DNA of 64,000 nucleotides from CAZLDI01 sp964558415 (GCA_964558415.1 CAZLDI010000014.1:1-64000), one strand, 5' to 3'; counted from the stretch's first letter, positions 25,034-33,496 are shown. Numbers and translations: made by a program. Notes: generated by a model from the sequence alone, not told the origin.

Positions 25034-27001
25034 TCATGGTGGGTTCACCAGCAGCAGACCGGCAACGGCCGCAACGATGCCGATGAACATAGCGGCGCCG
25101 TAAAGCTGCGCCTGCCCGGCCTGGGCCACGCGCACCTGCTCAGCCGTCCAGCCTACGACGCTCGCCACGCCGTTGACCACGCCATCGATGACGTACCTGT
25201 CCCACAGCGACAGCAGGGACGCGACGCCACCGATAATGAGCCGCTTTACGAAGATGTCCTCGTAGAGGGTATCGAGATAGTACTTGTTCTCCAGGATCTC
25301 CGGGACGGGCTCCACGAGGCGGCGCACGCGATCCGCGCTGATCAGTCCAGCACCGTAGACTAGCCAGGCGACGCCCAGGCCGGCGGCGCCCGCCGCCGTT
25401 GAGGCGACAGCGATCCATAGCTTGAAGCTACCATGCGTCGCCAGCTCCTCCGTCTCGTGCGGTAGCCAGCCATCGATCAGAACGCCGAAGTCGTCGTTGA
25501 TGTTGGCGAAGCCGGCGGTGGCGGCGAGGAATGCCAGCACCACGAGCGGCGCAAGCATTATCCACGGCGATTCGTGCGGCGTGCCGTGCTTCGCGAGCGC
25601 GGCGTGGCCGCCTCCGTGCTCCTCGGGTTCGTCCGCCACCTCACCTCCGCGGTACTCCCCGCCGAAGGTAAGGAAGAGCATCCGGCCCACATACACGGCG
25701 GTCAGGAAGACGCCGGTGAGGGCTATCCAGAACACCCATTGACGGTCCTCCCAGGCATCGGCCAGGATCTCATCCTTGCTCCAGAAGCCCGCGAGTGGAA
25801 AGACCCCGACGAGCGCCATACTCGCCAGCGTGACAGTCGCGAACGTGACTGGCATGTAGTTGCGGAGGCCGCCCATCTTTCGCATATCGAACGTGCCCGT
25901 TGCGTGGTTCACGGAGCCGGAGCCCAGGAAGAGCAGCGCTTTGAAGAAGGCGTGCGTGAAAAGATGGAAGATTGCCGCCACGATGCCGCCGACACCGAGC
26001 CCCATCATCATGTAACCGAGCTGGCTGATGGTGGAGTAGGCCATCACGCGTTTGATGTCTGTAGCCACGATGCCCAGCAAGGCGGAGATGATCGTAGTCG
26101 TCCCGCCGATAGCGGCGACCGTGACGATCGCCTCCTCCGATTCGACGAACACAGGGAAGAAGCGCGCCACGAGGTAGACGCCGGCGGCGACCATCGTGGC
26201 AGCGTGGATCAGCGCAGAGACCGGCGTCGGGCCTTCCATGGCGTCCGGCAACCAGACGTGCAGCGGGAACTGCGCCGATTTCCCCGCCGCGCCCGCGAAC
26301 AATCCGAGCGCAAACCAGGTGAGTGCGGCTGAGCCGATGGCGCCGGTGATCGCCAGCTCGTGTATCTCGCCAATACCGAGTTCGCCGGTCTCGGACCAGA
26401 TAATGAGGATGGCGATGAGAAATCCGAGGTCGCCCACGCGCGTCACGAGAAACGCCTTGGTGGCGGCGCGGCGAGCGGAGTCCTTGAAGAACCAGAAGCC
26501 GATCAAGAGATACGAGCAGAGGCCCACGAGCTCCCAGAAGACAAACATCTGGAGCAGGTTGGACGCCAGGACGAGCCCGAGCATTGAGGCAGTGAACAGC
26601 GACATGAAGGCGTAGTAGCGGCCGTATCCCTCGTCGCCACGCATGTACTCCTGGGAGTAGAACTGGACGAGCAACGAGACGCCCGTGACAACCACGAGCA
26701 TGACCGCCGAAAGTCCGTCGAGGGTGATGCCAATATCGATTTCAAGTGATCCCACCGAGACCCATGAATGCTGGTCGAACCCGATGCGCGCTCCATCCGC
26801 GTCGAAGGCGCCATCGAGTACCCAGAGGGACAGGAGGAACGATACGAAGATCGCCGCGATCGTCAGGTAGCCGCTGTAGCGCGGCTGCCAGCTACCATCA
26901 CGCGTCAAGCCGAGAAACGAGACGAGCGTAATTACCGCGAAGGAGCCCAGTGGTAGCAGCATGATCGCCCACGCCGCCCACTCCGGGATGCGCTCGAGCA
27001 C
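25034..27001 (-). CDS. nuoL: NADH-quinone oxidoreductase subunit L
   Basis: A 655-residue antiporter-like subunit with the long lateral helix at the C-terminus. Signatures are QMFVFWELVGLCSYLLIGFW, GKSAQFPLHVWLPDAMEGPT and DIKRVMAYSTISQLGYMMMG. The segment EYRGGEVADEPEEHGGGHAA is a His/Glu-rich loop before the last third. It directly follows the 64-codon ORF. Confidence 0.95.
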   Translation of the reverse strand: MLERIPEWAAWAIMLLPLGSFAVITLVSFLGLTRDGSWQPRYSGYLTIAAIFVSFLLSLWVLDGAFDADGARIGFDQHSWVSVGSLEIDIGITLDGLSAVMLVVVTGVSLLVQFYSQEYMRGDEGYGRYYAFMSLFTASMLGLVLASNLLQMFVFWELVGLCSYLLIGFWFFKDSARRAATKAFLVTRVGDLGFLIAILIIWSETGELGIGEIHELAITGAIGSAALTWFALGLFAGAAGKSAQFPLHVWLPDAMEGPTPVSALIHAATMVAAGVYLVARFFPVFVESEEAIVTVAAIGGTTTIISALLGIVATDIKRVMAYSTISQLGYMMMGLGVGGIVAAIFHLFTHAFFKALLFLGSGSVNHATGTFDMRKMGGLRNYMPVTFATVTLASMALVGVFPLAGFWSKDEILADAWEDRQWVFWIALTGVFLTAVYVGRMLFLTFGGEYRGGEVADEPEEHGGGHAALAKHGTPHESPWIMLAPLVVLAFLAATAGFANINDDFGVLIDGWLPHETEELATHGSFKLWIAVASTAAGAAGLGVAWLVYGAGLISADRVRRLVEPVPEILENKYYLDTLYEDIFVKRLIIGGVASLLSLWDRYVIDGVVNGVASVVGWTAEQVRVAQAGQAQLYGAAMFIGIVAAVAGLLLVNPP

Positions 27002-27196
27002 CTATATCTTCCTCAGAATCTCTTCGGCGACGTGGACCTTTCCCCATGGCACGTAGATCTCGTGCGGCTCCAGTTCGCGTGCCTGCGCCCAGCCTGAAGC
27101 CGGCACAACCCGTACCGCCAGCGCCTCCCCGTTCAGGAGCTCCTTCCAGAGCTCAGCCGTGTACGCGTTCTTCGTGTCCATCAGCTTTGCCCACAT
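27002..27196 (-). CDS. 64-residue protein inserted between nuoK and nuoL (possibly DUF2007-like)
   Basis: A short soluble protein, no membrane segment. The pattern (N-terminal KNAYTAELWKELLNGEALAVRVV, then IYVPWGKVHVAEEILRKI) resembles the small DUF2007 signal-transducing fold, a beta-alpha-beta unit, but the match is weak. The start is six bases after the nuoK stop and its stop abuts nuoL, so it is co-translated with complex I. It sits in the place where no canonical subunit belongs. It could be an assembly or stabilising factor. Confidence 0.7.
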   Translation of the reverse strand: MWAKLMDTKNAYTAELWKELLNGEALAVRVVPASGWAQARELEPHEIYVPWGKVHVAEEILRKI

Positions 27197-27202
27197 CTCA
27201 CG

Positions 27203-27517
27203 TCACCACTTCAGAAGGTCTATCTTGTCCACTTCGATGGTGTCGCGAACCCGGTAGAGCAGCACCGCAAGCGCCAGGGCCGTGGCAGCCTCCGCGGCGG
27301 CGACCGTGATCACGAAAACGACGAAGACGTGTCCGTCCAGCGGGCGCGCCGATTCTACGAACCGCGAGAAGGCGATGAACGTCAGGTTCACGGCGTTGAA
27401 CATCAGCTCGATGCCCATGAGCACGCCGACAAAGTTGCGCTTGGCAAGGGCCATGTACAAACCGATCGCAAAGAGGATAGCGCCGACGACGAGGTAGTGT
27501 TCCACGTCGACCGACAT
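27203..27517 (-). CDS. nuoK: NADH-quinone oxidoreductase subunit K
   Basis: A 104-residue, three-helix subunit (MSVDVEHYLVVGAILFAIGL at the start; GIELMFNAVNLTFIAFSR carries the conserved membrane Glu; the second conserved Glu is in VAAAEAATALALAV). The ATG at 27517 overlaps the nuoJ stop by one base. The longer open frame upstream is antisense-like noise within nuoJ. Confidence 0.95.
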   Translation of the reverse strand: MSVDVEHYLVVGAILFAIGLYMALAKRNFVGVLMGIELMFNAVNLTFIAFSRFVESARPLDGHVFVVFVITVAAAEAATALALAVLLYRVRDTIEVDKIDLLKW

Positions 27518-28032
27518 CAGTCCTCCACTTCTTCCATCGCCGTTTCCGGCCTCACCAGCACGATGGCGCCCAGCATAGCGACGAGCAGCAGCACGGAAGC
27601 GACCTCGAACGGCAAAACGTACTTGTCCAGCAGCGCTTCGCCGATGACCGAGGCGGTCTCTTCGAAGCCCGCGCGGTCCGAGATCGCCCAATCCGTGTCG
27701 ATCCCGACGAACACGAACGTAGCCCCAACGAGAATGGCCAGCATTAACGCCGGCACGCGCAGGAACGTCTCCGCGTTGTAGCGCGAGTTGCGCGGCGTAA
27801 GCACCATCGCGAAGAGCATCAGGATCGGAATCGCTCCGGCGTATATCAGTACCTGCGTCACCGCGACGAAGTCCGCAGACAACGTGATGTACAGGCCGGC
27901 GACACCAACGAAGCTGACGACCAGGAAGACAGCGGCATGAATGAGGTTGCGAACGGCCGCGACCATAACGGCAGAGCCGACGGTCATTGAAGCGAGGACC
28001 CAGAAGGCGACAACGCTCCCGGTATCTTCCAT
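27517..28032 (-). CDS. nuoJ: NADH-quinone oxidoreductase subunit J
   Basis: A 171-residue five-helix subunit. Typical stretches are RNLIHAAVFLVVSFVGVAGL, DFVAVTQVLIYAGAIPILMLF and LLLVAMLGAIVLVRPE. Its start overlaps the nuoH stop by one base. nuoI, which normally lies between nuoH and nuoJ, is absent. Confidence 0.95.
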   Translation of the reverse strand: MEDTGSVVAFWVLASMTVGSAVMVAAVRNLIHAAVFLVVSFVGVAGLYITLSADFVAVTQVLIYAGAIPILMLFAMVLTPRNSRYNAETFLRVPALMLAILVGATFVFVGIDTDWAISDRAGFEETASVIGEALLDKYVLPFEVASVLLLVAMLGAIVLVRPETAMEEVED

Positions 28033-29279
28033 CAGCTTCCAGGCGCCTCGCCGTAGAAGATAGTGCCCACCTCCCGCGTGAGAATAGCCCTGTGACCCAC
28101 GTAGGCGGGCTTGCGATGGCCGAGCGTAAGAGCCCAGCCCACGATCAGGCCTCCCGCGAGCACGAAGTTCAAGACCGCGAACAGCGGCAGCGCCTCGCTG
28201 GACGACAGGTCAGCCTCCTGCCAGAGTAGGACCTCGCCGCCGGCGACAAGCACGTTCACGAGCGCCAGCGGAAGCAGGAACTTCCAGGCGAAAGCCATCA
28301 ACTGATCGATGCGCAGGCGAGGCAGCGTGCCGCGCGACCAGATGTAGATGAAGAAGACCCCGTACAACTTGGCCAGGAAGATGAACCAACCGGGCACCCA
28401 CTCCTCCAGTCCCCAGAGCCTCCAGCCGCCCATATACAGGCTGACGATGACCGCGGCGGTGGCGAATCCAGCGAGGTACTCCGCCTGGTAGAAGAAGCCG
28501 AACTTGATTCCGCCGTATTCCGTATGGTAGCCGGCGACGATCTCGGACTCGGCCTCAGCGATATCCATCGGCGAGCGGTTCATCTCCACCGCGCCGGCGA
28601 TGATGTAGCCGAGCAGCCCCAACGGCTGGAGCGCGATGAGCCAGACATTATCGTCCTGCCAGGCGATGATATCGCCGATACGCATACTGCCGGCGAAGAG
28701 GACTGCGCCCAGCAAGACCAGCACCTGGACGATCTCGTAACTGATCAGCATCGCGATCGTGCGCGTCGCCGCCAGCAGCGCGTATTTGTTGTTCGATCCC
28801 CAACCGGCCATGAAGACCGCGATTGTGTTGATCGAACCGATGGCGATAAGAAAGAGCACGCCGACGTTGAGGTCGGCAAGCACCATCTGCTCTCCGAATG
28901 GGATTACAGCGAAGATGACGATGGTCGGGATGAAGACGGCGATTGGGGCGAGCCAGAGCAGCGCCTTGTCCGCCGCCCGAGGTGTGATCGCCTCTTTCAG
29001 GAGCAGTTTGAGCACGTCCGCCACGGGCTGCAGCAGACCGCTTGGGCCAACGCGGTTAGGGCCGATCCGGTTCTGCATCAGGCCAACGACGCGGCGCTCT
29101 ATCCAGATGAATGCGAGGACGCTGAGGATGGTCCAGAGGAGGATCCCAACGACGCCGATGAGGCTGGATACGACGTACGGTACCCAGTCCGGCGCTCCCC
29201 AGTCGCTGATCTGCTCGATCAGCGCACCGACGGCGTTGCCGATATCGCGCAGGTCGTACCACTCGGCGTCGAGTCGCAT
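28032..29279 (-). CDS. nuoH: NADH-quinone oxidoreductase subunit H
   Basis: A 415-residue eight-helix subunit that forms the quinone entry channel with NuoD and NuoB. Conserved elements are ERRVVGLMQNRIGPNRVGP, GWGSNNKYALLAATRTIAML, MNRSPMDIAEAESEIVAGYH and YIWSRGTLPRLRIDQLMAFAW. The acidic loop EAESEIVAGY that joins the quinone site is intact. It directly follows nuoD. Confidence 0.96.
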   Translation of the reverse strand: MRLDAEWYDLRDIGNAVGALIEQISDWGAPDWVPYVVSSLIGVVGILLWTILSVLAFIWIERRVVGLMQNRIGPNRVGPSGLLQPVADVLKLLLKEAITPRAADKALLWLAPIAVFIPTIVIFAVIPFGEQMVLADLNVGVLFLIAIGSINTIAVFMAGWGSNNKYALLAATRTIAMLISYEIVQVLVLLGAVLFAGSMRIGDIIAWQDDNVWLIALQPLGLLGYIIAGAVEMNRSPMDIAEAESEIVAGYHTEYGGIKFGFFYQAEYLAGFATAAVIVSLYMGGWRLWGLEEWVPGWFIFLAKLYGVFFIYIWSRGTLPRLRIDQLMAFAWKFLLPLALVNVLVAGGEVLLWQEADLSSSEALPLFAVLNFVLAGGLIVGWALTLGHRKPAYVGHRAILTREVGTIFYGEAPGS

Positions 29280-30421
29280 CAGCGGTCCACCTCGCCGACG
29301 ACGATATCGACGCTCCCGAGGATGACGATCGCGTCAGCGACCGTCGCGCCGACACTCATCAACTTAAGCGGGCTGAGGTTGATATACGAAGGAGAGCGGA
29401 TGTGAAAGCGGAAGGGAGCAGGACTGCCATCGCTAACAATGTAGAATCCGAGCTCACCGCGTGGAGACTCGATGCGGGCATAACATTCGCCTACCGGTGG
29501 TCGGATCGCCAGAGGCGCCACGGGCTGGCCGATCGGCTGCACGGTCGCGGAGGGCAGCCTCGCGTGCACCGGGCCTTCCGGGATCATGTCCAGCGCCTGC
29601 CTCAGGATCCGCAGGCTCTGGCGCATCTCCTCCATTCGCACGGCAAACCTGTCGAAGACGTCCCCGTGCGTCCCGACGGCGATGTCGAATTCCACTTTGT
29701 CGTAAACGGTGTACGGATCGGCTTTGCGTATGTCCCAGGCGACGCCGCTGGCGCGCAGCATCGGCCCGCTCACGGAGTAGGCCATCGCCTGTTCCGGTGT
29801 AAGCACGCCGATGCCGCGGGAACGAGCGACGATGATCTCGTTCTCAAAGAGCAAGCTCTCGTACTCGTCGAGGCGTTTCGGCAGGTCGTCGAGCAGCTTC
29901 TGGGCGGCCGGCATAAATTCCGGCGGCACGTCGCGCGCCACGCCCCCGATGCGCATGTAGTTAAGCGTGAGTCGCGCGCCACAGGCCATTTCGAACAGGT
30001 CGAGGATTCTCTCACGGTCGCGCATCATGTGCATGACCGGCGTCTGCCAGGCGCCGCAGTCATTCGCGAAGATGCCGACCGCCATGCAGTGAGAGGCGAA
30101 TCGCTGGAGTTCCGACATGATCATGCGCAGCCAGAGGGCTCTCTCCGGCACCTCAATCGAACAGAGCTTCTCGACGGCCATCACGTAGGCGAGGTTGCCG
30201 GTCATTGCGGCCAGATAGTCGGTGCGATCGGTGAAGGGGATGTTCTGGGTGTAAGTGCGCTCCTCGGCCAGCTTCTCCATCGAGCGGTGGAGGTAGCCCA
30301 TCACCATGTCCGCATCGATGATCCGCTCTCCGTCCAGAGTCAGGCGCAGGCGAAACACGCCGTGAGTGCTGGGGTGCTGAGGGCCGACGTTAACGACGAA
30401 TGGTTCGGTCTTTAACGTCAC
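29279..30421 (-). CDS. nuoD: NADH-quinone oxidoreductase subunit D
   Basis: A 380-residue 49-kDa-type subunit that forms the quinone-reducing cavity. NVGPQHPSTHGVFRLRLTLD carries the catalytic His; GYLHRSMEKLAEERTYTQNI and PFTDRTDYLAAM supply the Tyr region; RIGGVARDVPPEF and SPRGELGFYIVSDGS are conserved downstream. The C-terminal Arg (DIVVGEVDR) is typical. The cavity partner NuoB is not encoded in this operon. Confidence 0.96.
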   Translation of the reverse strand: MTLKTEPFVVNVGPQHPSTHGVFRLRLTLDGERIIDADMVMGYLHRSMEKLAEERTYTQNIPFTDRTDYLAAMTGNLAYVMAVEKLCSIEVPERALWLRMIMSELQRFASHCMAVGIFANDCGAWQTPVMHMMRDRERILDLFEMACGARLTLNYMRIGGVARDVPPEFMPAAQKLLDDLPKRLDEYESLLFENEIIVARSRGIGVLTPEQAMAYSVSGPMLRASGVAWDIRKADPYTVYDKVEFDIAVGTHGDVFDRFAVRMEEMRQSLRILRQALDMIPEGPVHARLPSATVQPIGQPVAPLAIRPPVGECYARIESPRGELGFYIVSDGSPAPFRFHIRSPSYINLSPLKLMSVGATVADAIVILGSVDIVVGEVDR

Positions 30422-30422
30422 G

Positions 30423-30953
30423 TCAACCCCGCCCGCCCAGGGGATCGCCGGGTTCCCCCGGGAAACGCTCCAGGCCTGCCATCAGGCCGCCGGGCAGGTT
30501 CAAGAAGTCCTTGCGGAGCGGGTGACCGGCGTAGCCGTCCCAGAGGAAGATGCGGCGCAGGTCCGGGTGTCCTTCAAAATAGATGCCCATCAGGTCGTAG
30601 GCCTCGCGCTCCTGGAGGTCCGCGCCCGCCCAGACGGGGACGACGGACGGCACGCTAGGATTCTCGCGATCGTCTGACCTCACCTTGAGGGCCGTCATCT
30701 GGTTCAGACGAATCGATGTCAGGTGGTAGACAACCTCAAAGTATTCAAGGCGGTCAACGGCCGTGAGCGAGCTCAGGAATTCGAACTTCAGACCGGGATC
30801 GTCGCGCAGATACTCGCACACTGACACCAGACGTTGCGGGTCGATTACGGCCGCCTCGGGGAGTGCATCGATGATGGCGCCCGGGAGCTTCCGCTCGATG
30901 CTATGAGCGATGTCGAGGCCGCTCAGGAACGCTGTCGCACCGGCGCCCGCCAC
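30423..30953 (-). CDS. nuoC: NADH-quinone oxidoreductase subunit C
   Basis: A 176-residue 30-kDa-type peripheral subunit. Recognisable are FEFLSSLTAVDRLEYFEVVY, REAYDLMGIYFEGHPDLRRI and FLWDGYAGHPLRKDF. The GTG at 30953 (MAGAGATAFLSGL) follows the nuoA stop by one base; the open frame further upstream overlaps nuoA. In most bacteria nuoB would lie between nuoA and nuoC. Confidence 0.93.
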   Translation of the reverse strand: MAGAGATAFLSGLDIAHSIERKLPGAIIDALPEAAVIDPQRLVSVCEYLRDDPGLKFEFLSSLTAVDRLEYFEVVYHLTSIRLNQMTALKVRSDDRENPSVPSVVPVWAGADLQEREAYDLMGIYFEGHPDLRRIFLWDGYAGHPLRKDFLNLPGGLMAGLERFPGEPGDPLGGRG

Positions 30954-30954
30954 G

Positions 30955-31326
30955 CTACATCCACTCCAGCGCGTCCTTGCGCCAGGCGTAAAGGAGGCCG
31001 AGTAGCAGAATACCGACGAAAGTGCACACCTCAATGAAGCCAGCTACCGCAACCTTCTCGAAGGAGACTGCCCAGGGATAGAGAAAGACCGCCTCGACAT
31101 CGAAGATGACGAAGAGCAGCGCGAAGTAGTAGTAGCGGATGTTGAACTGGACCCAGGCGGGGCCTTCGGTTTCCACCCCGCATTCGTACGTGTCTTCCTT
31201 GATCCGATCAGGCCGGTCCGGTCGAACGCCGAGGATGCCGAGCAGCCACGAGAAGCCGATTCCACCGATCGGAAAGATCAAGGCGAGCAGGAACAGAAAC
31301 CCGACTTGACCCCACTCCGGCAGCAT
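30955..31326 (-). CDS. nuoA: NADH-quinone oxidoreductase subunit A
   Basis: A 123-residue three-helix subunit, first gene of the nuo operon. YECGVETEGPAWVQFNIRYY and LLFVIFDVEAVFLYPWAVSF are the family signatures. A strong promoter sits about 43 bases upstream. Confidence 0.95.
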   Translation of the reverse strand: MLPEWGQVGFLFLLALIFPIGGIGFSWLLGILGVRPDRPDRIKEDTYECGVETEGPAWVQFNIRYYYFALLFVIFDVEAVFLYPWAVSFEKVAVAGFIEVCTFVGILLLGLLYAWRKDALEWM

Positions 31327-31368
31327 TACAGAGAGATTGTGAAATTTATCCTTAGCCGCTCGCGGCGG

Positions 31369-31397
31369 AGTATAGCACAGGGGTTGGGTAGCAACAA
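31369..31397 (-). promoter_or_regulatory. Promoter of the nuo operon
   Basis: On the minus strand: TTGTTG (31397-31392), 17-base spacer ending in TGC, TATACT (31374-31369). It combines a near-consensus -35 with an extended -10 and lies about 43 bases before the nuoA ATG. Confidence 0.65.
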
Positions 31398-31436
31398 CCG
31401 AAATTCAGCCCTGAACGCCGCGCACGCGATTCGTAG

Positions 31437-31464
31437 TTGACAATCTGACTGCAGTGTGTATTAT
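31437..31464 (+). promoter_or_regulatory. Promoter of the small-ORF/padR operon
   Basis: Consensus TTGACA (31437-31442), 16-base spacer, TATTAT (31459-31464), about 46 bases before the ATG at 31511. The region is A/T-rich relative to its surroundings. Confidence 0.6.
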
Positions 31465-31487
31465 ATAAGTAGTGATATAGTGCAGTC
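31447..31487. promoter_or_regulatory. Inverted repeat spanning the padR promoter, candidate operator
   Basis: GACTGCA (31447-31453) and TGCAGTC (31481-31487) are perfect 7-base arms separated by 27 bases that include the -10; an 8-base palindrome TTATATAA (31461-31468) lies near the centre. PadR-family regulators commonly repress their own operon through such dyads, so autoregulation is a reasonable inference. Confidence 0.45.
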
Positions 31488-31510
31488 GGTAGCTAGAGAA
31501 GAGGTGTCGG

Positions 31511-31729
31511 ATGATCGACTTCACAGGTGGTGACCTGGTTCTGCGGGCTCTCGCAGCGGACCGCGAACGAATCGCCGAAGAGCGAGTGCGGGACGCCAGA
31601 CTCGGAGCGCGCGTCACGAGCGTGCGGGCGACGCTGGCTGACCACTTGACGCGGATGGCTCTGCGCATCGACCGGGACGCCACCCGGGCGCAGATCCGGC
31701 GCGACTTGCGGGCCGCGCCGCGCGCTTAG
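31511..31729 (+). CDS. Small Arg-rich hypothetical protein preceding padR
   Basis: A 72-residue, highly charged, probably all-helical protein (MIDFTGGDLVLRALAADRER; many Arg and Ala). A purine-rich GAAGAGGTG lies eight bases before the ATG. No family recognised. It is 32 bases upstream of the PadR gene and shares its promoter. Co-transcribed partners of PadR regulators are often small membrane proteins; this one has no membrane segment. Confidence 0.55.
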   Translation: MIDFTGGDLVLRALAADRERIAEERVRDARLGARVTSVRATLADHLTRMALRIDRDATRAQIRRDLRAAPRA

Positions 31730-31761
31730 AGCGAGTTCGAATAGCGCCTGGAGGGGCGGAT

Positions 31762-32442
31762 ATGTCGTTAAAGCACGCACTGCTGGGGTTCCTTAACTAC
31801 GGGCCCATGACCGGCTACGAGCTGAAGAAGTTCTTCGATACTTCGGTGGCCCACTTCTGGAACGCTGAGTTGAGCCAGATCTACCCCACGCTCAGGCAGC
31901 TAGAATCGGAAGGGCTGGTGGAGATGAAGGTCCAGGTGCAGGAAGACCGGCCCAACCGCAAGGTCTATTCCATTACCGATGACGGGCGGCGCGACCTTGT
32001 GGACTGGCTGGGCACTCCCGCGGATCCCGACCACGTCAGGGAGCCGCTGATGATCAAGGTCTTCTTCGGAGCGTCTATGTCGAAGGAGGCGATGGTGCGC
32101 GTCCTGCGCCGACGCATCGAAGAGATGGAGACCGCGAACAGGCACTATGACCGCGGCTGCACGGTAATCGAGCGTCTGGCGACCGGCATCGGCATGAAAC
32201 GTGAGGCGATGTTCTGGGATCTGACGCTGGATGCAGGGCGCAGACACAACGAGTCCGCGATCGCCTGGGCCGAGGAGACGATCGCCAAGATTGAGCAACT
32301 GGACGATTCCTTTTTCAGGGACCGCCCGCTCCACGTCGGCCAGATGGACGTGCGGCTGGCGGTGGAAGTGCTCGAAAAATTGAAGGCGGAGATGCCTTAC
32401 GCCCTGGCGAGCGTCGAGCGCGCCCGCAACGACGAAAGCTGA
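31762..32442 (+). CDS. PadR-family transcriptional regulator
   Basis: A 226-residue regulator. The N-terminal winged helix (LKHALLGFLNYGPMTGYELK, IYPTLRQLESEGLVEMKVQ, RKVYSITDDGRRDLVDWL) is followed by a C-terminal helical dimerisation domain of the Vir_act_alpha_C type (about residues 95-185). It probably represses from a dyad near its own promoter. A strong intrinsic terminator follows. It lies just upstream of the acyl-CoA degradation operon, but there is no direct evidence that it controls it. Confidence 0.9.
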   Translation: MSLKHALLGFLNYGPMTGYELKKFFDTSVAHFWNAELSQIYPTLRQLESEGLVEMKVQVQEDRPNRKVYSITDDGRRDLVDWLGTPADPDHVREPLMIKVFFGASMSKEAMVRVLRRRIEEMETANRHYDRGCTVIERLATGIGMKREAMFWDLTLDAGRRHNESAIAWAEETIAKIEQLDDSFFRDRPLHVGQMDVRLAVEVLEKLKAEMPYALASVERARNDES

Positions 32443-32476
32443 AAAATAACCGCCCTACCTGGCACCCCTCCCGCGA

Positions 32477-32519
32477 GGCCGGGGGCTCCGGTCGCGGAGC
32501 CCCCGGCCTTCGCTTTCTT
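32477..32519 (+). terminator. Intrinsic terminator after padR
   Basis: A perfect 14-bp stem (32477-32490 with 32495-32508) with loop GTCG, then TTCGCTTTCTT. It ends the padR unit; the -35 of the next promoter starts at its last bases. Confidence 0.8.
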
Positions 32520-32547
32520 GACAGGGCGTTTTAGCGGCGTCTACCAT
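32518..32547 (+). promoter_or_regulatory. Promoter of the DUF35-thiolase operon
   Basis: Consensus TTGACA (32518-32523), 18-base spacer, TACCAT (32542-32547), about 41 bases before the ATG at 32589. Confidence 0.5.
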
Positions 32548-32565
32548 CAGTCCTTGGCCCGAACC

Positions 32566-32579
32566 TCACGTTAACGTAA
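32566..32579. promoter_or_regulatory. Palindromic operator candidate (site 1)
   Basis: A perfect 10-base palindrome ACGTTAACGT (32568-32577) extended to TCACGTTAACGTAA, about 18 bases after the -10 of the DUF35 operon. A related site with the same downstream ACGTAAAGG string lies at 36856-36869 in front of the MaoC-SDR operon. Confidence 0.45.
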
Positions 32580-32588
32580 AGGCTCATC

Positions 32589-33014
32589 ATGACTCAGGAC
32601 GATTATCGCAAGCCCCTGCCGACGCCCAGCCCGGAGACGAAGCGCTATTGGGAGGCCTGCCGCAGCCACGAGCTCTGGCTGCCGTACTGCCGCGCCTGCC
32701 TGCAGTTCTACTTCTATCCGCGCGATTTCTGTCCGATGTGTTTTTCATGGGACATTGAATGGCGCAAGTGCAGTGGTCGCGGCAAGATATACACCTTCGC
32801 AATTCAGTACCGCGCGTTCCACCCGGGGTGGGCGAACGAAGCGCCGTATGTGACGGCGATCGTGGAACTTGAGGAGGGTCCGAGGGTCTTCACGAATATT
32901 GTGGGCGTGGAGCCTGACGCAAAGCAATTGGCGTGCGACATGCCGGTCGAGGTCGTGTTCGAGGACGTCAGCGAGACGATCAGCCTGCCCAAGTTTCGTC
33001 CGGTAGCATCGTGA
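32589..33014 (+). CDS. DUF35 (zinc-ribbon plus OB-fold) acyl-CoA-associated protein
   Basis: A 141-residue protein. The N-terminal rubredoxin-like ribbon has LPYCRACLQ and FCPMCFSWD (two CxxC pairs); the C-terminal OB fold contains GKIYTFAIQYRAFHPGW. DUF35 proteins accompany thiolase-like enzymes and bind acyl-CoA; in steroid degradation the DUF35 region of ChsH2 binds and activates the aldolase Ltp2. A Cys-less thiolase is encoded two genes downstream, fitting that partnership. It is the first gene of its operon. Confidence 0.88.
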   Translation: MTQDDYRKPLPTPSPETKRYWEACRSHELWLPYCRACLQFYFYPRDFCPMCFSWDIEWRKCSGRGKIYTFAIQYRAFHPGWANEAPYVTAIVELEEGPRVFTNIVGVEPDAKQLACDMPVEVVFEDVSETISLPKFRPVAS

Positions 33015-33496
33015 CCGTGGCTGAGCTCGCGGCTTCGAGCAGGCGCGTCGTAGCGGCCGCCGGGTCACGCGGAGTCGATATTCAGATCCGGCGCTTCCCC
33101 GAGGGCACCCGGACGGCCGAGGACGCCGCTCGCGCGATTGGGGTGCAGGTGGGGCAGATCGTCAAGTCCCTCGTGTTCATAGCGGACGAACGCCCTCTGC
33201 TTTGCCTGGTGTCCGGCTCGAACCGGCTCGACACCGGCCGGCTAGCGGCGACCCTTGATGTCACGACCGTTCGCCGCGCCGACGCGAATGAAGTGCGTGA
33301 AACGACGGGGTACGCTGTCGGTGGAGTCCCACCGTTCGGGCACGATCGAGAGCTGGCAATCTACTGCGATCGCGACCTGCTCCAGTACGAGGTGGTCTGG
33401 GCGGCGGCGGGCACGCCAGACACGGTCTTTGCGATCACACCGGAGGCGTTGATCGACGCCTGCGGCGCGCACGTCGCCGACGTGAAGGAGGGGTAG
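33011..33496 (+). CDS. YbaK/EbsC-family (aminoacyl-tRNA deacylase-like) protein
   Basis: A 161-residue YbaK/ProX-fold protein. RTAEDAARAIGVQVGQIVKS, LVSGSNRLDTGRLAA and GYAVGGVPPFGHD are family features. Members clear mischarged aminoacyl-tRNAs in trans; the exact specificity is not visible. The GTG at 33011 overlaps the DUF35 stop by four bases; the open frame extends upstream but only inside DUF35. Its presence in a catabolic operon is unexplained. Confidence 0.88.
   Translation: MTVAELAASSRRVVAAAGSRGVDIQIRRFPEGTRTAEDAARAIGVQVGQIVKSLVFIADERPLLCLVSGSNRLDTGRLAATLDVTTVRRADANEVRETTGYAVGGVPPFGHDRELAIYCDRDLLQYEVVWAAAGTPDTVFAITPEALIDACGAHVADVKEG

Noticed and set aside
28032..28040. A hidden nuoI between nuoH and nuoJ, or nuoB between nuoA and nuoC
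   Set aside because: The genes abut or overlap, leaving no room, and no CxxCxxC ferredoxin motif is present.
31725..31760. T-loop-like GTTCGAA string suggesting a tRNA
   Set aside because: No acceptor stem or anticodon arm can be formed around it.
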